A stretch of 10,340 nt of DNA, from the NCBI GenBank assembly GCA_002784245.1, contig PFKL01000186.1:1-10340 (forward strand), written 5' to 3'. Positions 6,448-10,340 of this stretch are shown here, piece by piece (positions within the stretch are counted from its first letter, which is position 1; each line of letters opens with the position of its first letter). The notes under the pieces are model-generated. The model was given only the letters and a program-made list of their open reading frames with translations, made no database searches and had not been told where the DNA came from. This DNA comes from Comamonadaceae bacterium CG_4_10_14_3_um_filter_60_75. Lineage in GTDB: Bacteria > Pseudomonadota > Gammaproteobacteria > Burkholderiales > Burkholderiaceae_C. The position numbers and the translations under genes are program-made.

Positions 6448-8736
6448 TCAGGCTTTGACGCAATCCGCGTAATAATGCATCTGACCATCGGTGCCAATCT
6501 CTTCCACCAAGCCGTGGATATCGCTTTCAAAACCCGGGCACTGGGTGTTGAATTCGCGTGAGAACTTCAGGTAATCAACAATTTTCTTGTTGAACACTTC
6601 TCCGGGAATCAGCAACGGAATGCCCGGCGGGTAAGGCGTCACCAGCCCGACCGTGGTGCGGCCAAGCAAGTTGTCAATCTCAACCCGCTCGGTCTTGCGC
6701 TGCGCAATGTGGGCGTAGGCGTCGCTGGGTTTCATGGCGGGTAGCAGATCGCTCAGATACATGTCGGTCGTCAGGCGCGCAATGTCGTACTTGGCGTAGA
6801 GCTGGTGCACGTGCTGGCACAGGTCGGCCAAGCCCATGTTTTCGTAAGCTGGGTGCTTTTGGCAAAACTCGGGCAAGACACGCCACATCGGCTGGTTCTT
6901 GTCGTAATCGTCCTTGAACTGCTGCAAGGCGGTCAACATGCTGTTCCAGCGGCCTTTGGTGATGCCGATGGTGAACATGATGAAGAAGCTGTAGAGACCG
7001 GTTTTTTCCACCACCACACCATGTTCAGCCAAAAACTTGGTCACGACGGAGGCCGGAATGCCGGTCTTGGCAAACTTGCCGTTGAGGTCCATGCCCGGGG
7101 TGACAATGGTCGACTTGATCGGATCAAGCATGTTGAAGCCGGTGGCCATCTTGCCAAAGCCGTGCCAATGGATGCCCGCCTTTTGACTGCGTGACTCGCC
7201 CTTGATGATCCAGTCGTCGGCGCGGCCAATGCCCTCGTCGACGAGCTTGTCGGGTCCCCAGACCTTGAACCACCAATCGTCGCCATATTCTTCATCGACC
7301 TTGCGCATGGCCCGGCGAAAGTCCAGCGCCTCGGCAATGCTTTCTTCCACCAAGGCAGTGCCGCCGGGCGGCTCCATCATGGCCGCCGCGACGTCGCAGC
7401 TGGCGATGATGCTGTACTGCGGGCTGGTACTGGTGTGCATCATGAACGCTTCGTTGAACAGATGCTTGTCCAGTTTGACGGTTTGCGAGTCCTGCACCAG
7501 GACATGACTGGCCTGGCTGATACCGGCCAGCAGCTTGTGAATCGACTGGGTGGCATAAACCACCGCGTGCTTGGGTCGAGGCCGTTTTTTACCCATGGCG
7601 TGGTAGGAGCCGTAAAACGGGTGAAACGCTGCGTGCGGCAGCCAGGCTTCGTCAAAGTGGATGTTTTCCACATAGCCGTCGAGCATGGATTTGACGGTTT
7701 GCGTGTTGTAGAGCACGCCGTCGTAGGTGGACTGCGTCAGCGTCAGCACGCGCGGCTTGATGCGGTCAAGATCGGTGTCGGGCAGGTGTTCCCGCACCAG
7801 CGGGTTGGCCTTGATTTTGGCCTTGATCGACGCCGGCTCGAACTCGCTTTTGGGAATCGGGCCGATGATGCCAAAGTGGTTACGCGTAGGCTTCAGAAAC
7901 ACCGGGATCGCCCCGGTCATGATGATCGAGTGCAGGATGGACTTGTGGCAGTTGCGGTCTACCACGACCACATCGTTCGGTGCCACGGTGTGGTGCCACA
8001 CCATTTTGTTGCTGGTGCTGGTGCCGTTGGTGACAAAAAAGCAGTGGTCGGCGTTGAAGATGCGCGCCGCATTGCGCTCGCTCTTGCCGATGGCACCGTC
8101 ATGGTCGAGCAACTGACCGAGTTCTTCCACCGCATTGCAGACGTCGGCGCGTAACATGTTTTCGCCGTAAAACTGGTGGTACATCTGACCCACTGGGCTC
8201 TTCAAAAAAGCCACGCCACCGGAGTGGCCCGGGCAGTGCCATGAATAGGAGCCGTCTTCAGCGTAGTCAAGCAAAGCCTTGAAAAACGGCGGCTGCACGC
8301 CTTCGAGATAATTTTTGGCCTCGCGAATGATGTGGCGCGCCACAAATTCGGGTGTGTCCTCAAACATGTGGATGAAACCATGCAACTCACGCAGGATGTC
8401 GTTGGGCAGATGGCGGCTGGTCTTGGTCTCGCCGTAGATGTAGATCGGCACATCAAGGTTCTTGCGCCGCACTTCTTCGATGAAATGGCGCAGATTCACC
8501 ACGGCAGGATCCAGGTCGGGGCCGGGGGTGAATTCCTCATCATCGATCGACAAAATGAACGTGCTGGCGCGGCTTTGTTGCTGGGCGAACTGGCTCAAGT
8601 CGCCGTAGCTGGTGACGCCCAGCACCTCTGTGCCTTCGGATTCAATCGCTTGCGCCAGCGCGCGAATGCCCAAGCCGGAGGTGTTTTCCGAACGAAAGTC
8701 TTCGTCGATGATGACGATGGGAAAGCGAAACTTCAT
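6448..8736 (-). CDS. PLP-dependent Orn/Lys/Arg decarboxylase (fold type I), substrate not assigned
   Basis: This is a cytoplasmic decarboxylase that converts lysine, arginine or ornithine to the matching polyamine-type amine and CO2, consuming a proton. It has 762 residues, similar to the biodegradative arginine enzyme AdiA (about 755) and longer than CadA (715). The N-terminal wing domain (1-135, starting KFRFPIVIIDEDF) is a response-regulator-like fold typical of the family. The major domain carries HCPGHSGG (167-174), FVTNGTST (234-241, cofactor phosphate), HFDEAW (360-365) and the family signature around Lys401 in TQSIHKLLAGISQAS. Lys401 is the expected Schiff-base lysine. The C-terminal domain has TPYPPGIPLLIPGE and ends CVKA, as in AdiA, while VVEKTG around 575-580 resembles CadA, so the substrate cannot be read from sequence. 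The ATG at 8736 has GGAG 6 nt upstream. An in-frame extension to 8934 overlaps the nfeD-type gene and lacks homology. No amino acid antiporter gene is adjacent. Confidence 0.93.
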   Translation of the reverse strand: MKFRFPIVIIDEDFRSENTSGLGIRALAQAIESEGTEVLGVTSYGDLSQFAQQQSRASTFILSIDDEEFTPGPDLDPAVVNLRHFIEEVRRKNLDVPIYIYGETKTSRHLPNDILRELHGFIHMFEDTPEFVARHIIREAKNYLEGVQPPFFKALLDYAEDGSYSWHCPGHSGGVAFLKSPVGQMYHQFYGENMLRADVCNAVEELGQLLDHDGAIGKSERNAARIFNADHCFFVTNGTSTSNKMVWHHTVAPNDVVVVDRNCHKSILHSIIMTGAIPVFLKPTRNHFGIIGPIPKSEFEPASIKAKIKANPLVREHLPDTDLDRIKPRVLTLTQSTYDGVLYNTQTVKSMLDGYVENIHFDEAWLPHAAFHPFYGSYHAMGKKRPRPKHAVVYATQSIHKLLAGISQASHVLVQDSQTVKLDKHLFNEAFMMHTSTSPQYSIIASCDVAAAMMEPPGGTALVEESIAEALDFRRAMRKVDEEYGDDWWFKVWGPDKLVDEGIGRADDWIIKGESRSQKAGIHWHGFGKMATGFNMLDPIKSTIVTPGMDLNGKFAKTGIPASVVTKFLAEHGVVVEKTGLYSFFIMFTIGITKGRWNSMLTALQQFKDDYDKNQPMWRVLPEFCQKHPAYENMGLADLCQHVHQLYAKYDIARLTTDMYLSDLLPAMKPSDAYAHIAQRKTERVEIDNLLGRTTVGLVTPYPPGIPLLIPGEVFNKKIVDYLKFSREFNTQCPGFESDIHGLVEEIGTDGQMHYYADCVKA

Positions 8737-8742
8737 GAACAA

Positions 8743-8746
8743 CTCC
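8743..8746 (-). promoter_or_regulatory. Ribosome-binding site deciding the decarboxylase start
   Basis: GGAG on the minus strand, 6 nt before the ATG at 8736. It settles that start against the in-frame extension reaching 8934. The rest of the divergent gap (8737-8866, 130 nt) should hold promoters for both flanking units, but I see no confident -35/-10 pair there. Confidence 0.75.
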
Positions 8747-8866
8747 AGCAATGCGCCCAAACAGCGAAATTGGCGCGAAGTGTAAGGACTAAATGCGGCA
8801 GTTTTCTTGCGGGCGGGCTCTTTCGGCGCAAAATCAACCGGTAAGCAACACCGCGGGAAACACAAC

Positions 8867-9301
8867 ATGGCCGATTCAACAGTTTGGTGGCTCGCCGCTG
8901 GCGCCTTGATCGCCGTCGAGCTGGTCACAGGCACGTTTTACCTGCTGATGATCTCCATCGGTCTGGTTGCCGCTGCATTGAGCGCCCACGCCGGGCTGGA
9001 TCCGCTGTGGCAGTGGGTCGTCGCTGCCGTCGTGGGTGGCGGCTCGGTGTTGGTCTGGCGGCGCTACAAGCGACTGCAGCCCGCGATTGCACCAGCCAAT
9101 GCCAATCCGGATGTCAATATGGACGTTGGCGAAATTGTGCATGTGGATGCCTTCAACCCTGATGGCAGTTGCAGCGTCAAGTACCGCGGGGCCCATTGGG
9201 ATGCCGCCTTGCAGCCTGGCGAAGAGGCTTCTGCTGGTGCCCATACGATCGTTGAGGTGGTGGGCAGCCGGTTGATCCTTAAAAAAGCGCCCTCCCCGTA
9301 G
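8867..9301 (+). CDS. Short NfeD-like membrane protein (YbbJ type)
   Basis: This is a small inner-membrane protein of the NfeD family, the usual partner of a stomatin/SPFH protein; the pair is thought to organise membrane microdomains or help membrane protein quality control. It has 144 residues. Hydrophobic segments lie near residues 5-20, 22-40 and 47-64, with charged WRRYKR at the membrane edge. They are followed by a soluble C-terminal part (about 78-140) of the OB-fold type seen in NfeD proteins, including VGEIVHVDAF, VKYRGAHWDA and a closing VEVVGSRLIL. No N-terminal ClpP-like protease domain is present, so this is the short class. The ATG at 8867 is preceded by a weak GGGAAA; an upstream in-frame start at 8807 would prepend a charged non-membrane tail. 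The SPFH gene begins 24 nt after its stop, implying one operon. E. coli YbbJ next to QmcA is the nearest arrangement I know. Confidence 0.87.
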   Translation: MADSTVWWLAAGALIAVELVTGTFYLLMISIGLVAAALSAHAGLDPLWQWVVAAVVGGGSVLVWRRYKRLQPAIAPANANPDVNMDVGEIVHVDAFNPDGSCSVKYRGAHWDAALQPGEEASAGAHTIVEVVGSRLILKKAPSP

Positions 9302-9325
9302 TTTTCTGCCACTCTGGAGTCCATC

Positions 9326-10234
9326 ATGGAACTTGCCATCGTTTTGTTTGTCATCGCCGTTATTTTTGTGACTCAATCGGTCAAAGTCGTGCCACAGCAG
9401 CACGCCTGGGTGGTCGAGCGCCTGGGCAAGTACAACGGCACACTCACACCGGGTCTGAGTTTTTTGATGCCGTTCATCGACAAGGTGGCTTACAAACATG
9501 TTCTCAAAGAAATTCCACTCGACATCCCGAGCCAGGTCTGCATCACGCGCGACAACACGCAACTGCAGGTGGATGGCATTTTGTACTTTCAGGTGACTGA
9601 CGCCATGCGCGCCAGTTATGGCTCCAGTAACTACGTCACCGCGATCTCGCAACTGGCGCAAACCTCACTGCGCTCGGTCATCGGCAAGCTGGAGCTGGAT
9701 AAGACCTTCGAGGAGCGCGACATCATCAACGCGCAAGTCGTTCAAGCCATCGACGAAGCCGCGCTTAATTGGGGCGTGAAGGTGCTGCGCTATGAAATCA
9801 AGGACCTGACGCCGCCCAAAGAAATTCTGCACGCCATGCAGCAGCAGATCACCGCCGAGCGTGAAAAGCGTGCGCTGATCGCCGCCTCTGAAGGTCGCCG
9901 CCAAGAGCAGATCAACATAGCCACCGGTGAACGCGAAGCTTTTATCGCTCGCTCCGAGGGCGAAAAACAGGCGGTGATCAACAAGGCACAAGGCGAAGCC
10001 GCGTCGATTCTGGCGGTGGCGCAGGCCAACGCCCAGGCCATTGAGCAGGTCGCCGCGGCCATCCGCCAGCCAGGGGGCGAAATGGCGGTACAGCTTAAAG
10101 TCGCAGAAAAAGCGGTGGATGCGTACAGCAAGCTCGCCTCCGAGGCCAGCACCACCTTGGTGGTGCCGAGCAACATGACGGAGGTTTCGACGCTCATCAG
10201 TTCGGCGATGAAGATGATCCAGTCGCAGAAATAA
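9326..10234 (+). CDS. qmcA: Stomatin/prohibitin-like SPFH domain protein (QmcA family)
   Basis: This is a membrane-anchored scaffold protein of the SPFH (band 7) family, expected to form large oligomeric rings in the inner membrane with the NfeD partner encoded just upstream. It has 302 residues; E. coli QmcA has 305. An N-terminal membrane helix (about 2-16) is followed by the SPFH domain, beginning VKVVPQQHAWVVERLGKY (19-36) and continuing with LTPGLSFLMPF, IPLDIPSQ and the ERDIINAQVVQAIDEAALNW region. A long Ala/Glu/Gln-rich coiled coil (about 170-245) carries repeated GEREA/GEKQA/GEAAS elements, as in stomatins. The tail ends in SSAMKMIQSQK. The ATG at 9326 has GGAG (9316-9319) with a 6-nt spacer. 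A strong hairpin lies just after the stop. HflK/HflC are relatives, but those occur as a pair near hflX, so QmcA/stomatin fits better. Confidence 0.92.
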   Translation: MELAIVLFVIAVIFVTQSVKVVPQQHAWVVERLGKYNGTLTPGLSFLMPFIDKVAYKHVLKEIPLDIPSQVCITRDNTQLQVDGILYFQVTDAMRASYGSSNYVTAISQLAQTSLRSVIGKLELDKTFEERDIINAQVVQAIDEAALNWGVKVLRYEIKDLTPPKEILHAMQQQITAEREKRALIAASEGRRQEQINIATGEREAFIARSEGEKQAVINKAQGEAASILAVAQANAQAIEQVAAAIRQPGGEMAVQLKVAEKAVDAYSKLASEASTTLVVPSNMTEVSTLISSAMKMIQSQK

Positions 10235-10243
10235 TAAACAACA

Positions 10244-10279
10244 AATAACCCCTTAAGCCTTTTGGAGTAAGGGGTTATT
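10244..10279 (-). terminator. Rho-independent terminator, 12-bp perfect stem
   Basis: AATAACCCCTTA (10244-10255) pairs perfectly with TAAGGGGTTATT (10268-10279) around a 12-nt loop that contains a small CC/GG pair. Read on the minus strand, the stem is followed by a T-rich run (TTTGTTGTTTATTATTT, with the stem's last T's), the normal shape of an intrinsic terminator for the tRNA gene. Read on the plus strand it is followed by GCTATCTTTGG, a poor T tract, so for the SPFH gene it is at best a weaker terminator. I therefore assign it mainly to the minus strand, with a possible two-way role. Confidence 0.8.
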
Positions 10280-10287
10280 GCTATCTT

Positions 10288-10340
10288 TGGCGGAGCAGGG
10301 GGGATTCGAACCCCCGGGGGATTTAACTCCCCGCACGCTT
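10288..10340 (-). tRNA. tRNA-Ser, 3' half (5' part and anticodon beyond window)
   Basis: On the minus strand the visible part has all 3' landmarks of a class II tRNA. There is a long variable arm with stem GGGGA/TCCCC around GTTAAA (10317-10332). The T arm is GGGGG-TTCGAAT-CCCCC (10299-10315). The acceptor 3' strand is CTGCTCC (10292-10298), the discriminator base is G, and an encoded CCA ends at 10288. A long variable arm combined with discriminator G points to serine rather than leucine (A) or tyrosine (A). The anticodon lies outside the window, so the isoacceptor cannot be named. The gene is convergent with the SPFH gene. Confidence 0.85.

Noticed and set aside
7435..8154. Plus-strand open frame of 239 codons antisense to the decarboxylase gene
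   Set aside because: The minus strand encodes the conserved cofactor-binding region here; the antisense translation has no motif and no ribosome-binding support.
8737..8934. N-terminal extension of the decarboxylase by 66 residues
   Set aside because: It has no family homology, would overlap the nfeD-like start, and the ATG at 8736 has a good GGAG.
8876..9661. Minus-strand open frame of 261 codons opposite the nfeD-like gene and the SPFH gene
   Set aside because: It spans two well-supported genes and their junction; its composition is typical of shadow frames.
1..10340. CRISPR array, insertion sequence, prophage, toxin-antitoxin or defence genes
   Set aside because: I found no direct-repeat array, transposase, integrase or phage-like protein on either strand; the window is ordinary core chromosome apart from the small repeats.

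Overview
The window looks like a chromosomal segment of a Gram-negative betaproteobacterium, most likely a member of the Comamonadaceae (Rhodoferax/Polaromonas-like). The reasons are moderately GC-rich coding DNA, protein sequences of proteobacterial type, and two copies of a 45-nt sequence pattern that I recall as a dispersed intergenic repeat of Comamonadaceae genomes. The placement is inferred from sequence appearance, not from a search.

Layout. Positions 1-5500 (minus strand) hold a complete or nearly complete yejABEF operon, in transcription order yejA (periplasmic binding protein), yejB and yejE (inner-membrane permeases) and yejF (double ATPase, running to the window edge). The four genes are almost gapless or overlapping, so they should be co-transcribed and translationally coupled. 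The product is a peptide-type ABC importer. Divergent from it, on the plus strand, is fabI (5585-6370), the NADH-dependent enoyl-ACP reductase of fatty acid synthesis. A 77-nt convergent gap then holds one copy of the repeat. After it comes a large PLP-dependent basic amino acid decarboxylase (6448-8736, minus strand). A 130-nt divergent gap separates this from a two-gene plus-strand operon: a short NfeD-type membrane protein (8867-9301) and a stomatin/QmcA-type SPFH protein (9326-10234). The window closes with a strong hairpin terminator and the 3' half of a tRNA-Ser gene on the minus strand.

How the genes work together. YejABEF is one transport machine, and NfeD plus the SPFH protein are a classical membrane-scaffold pair. 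FabI and the decarboxylase are stand-alone metabolic enzymes. I see no phage, transposon, CRISPR, toxin-antitoxin or defence genes, and no new multi-gene system. The most unusual point is that one repeat copy lies inside the yejF reading frame. There it is translated without a frameshift and without changing the protein length relative to the E. coli homologue as I recall it.
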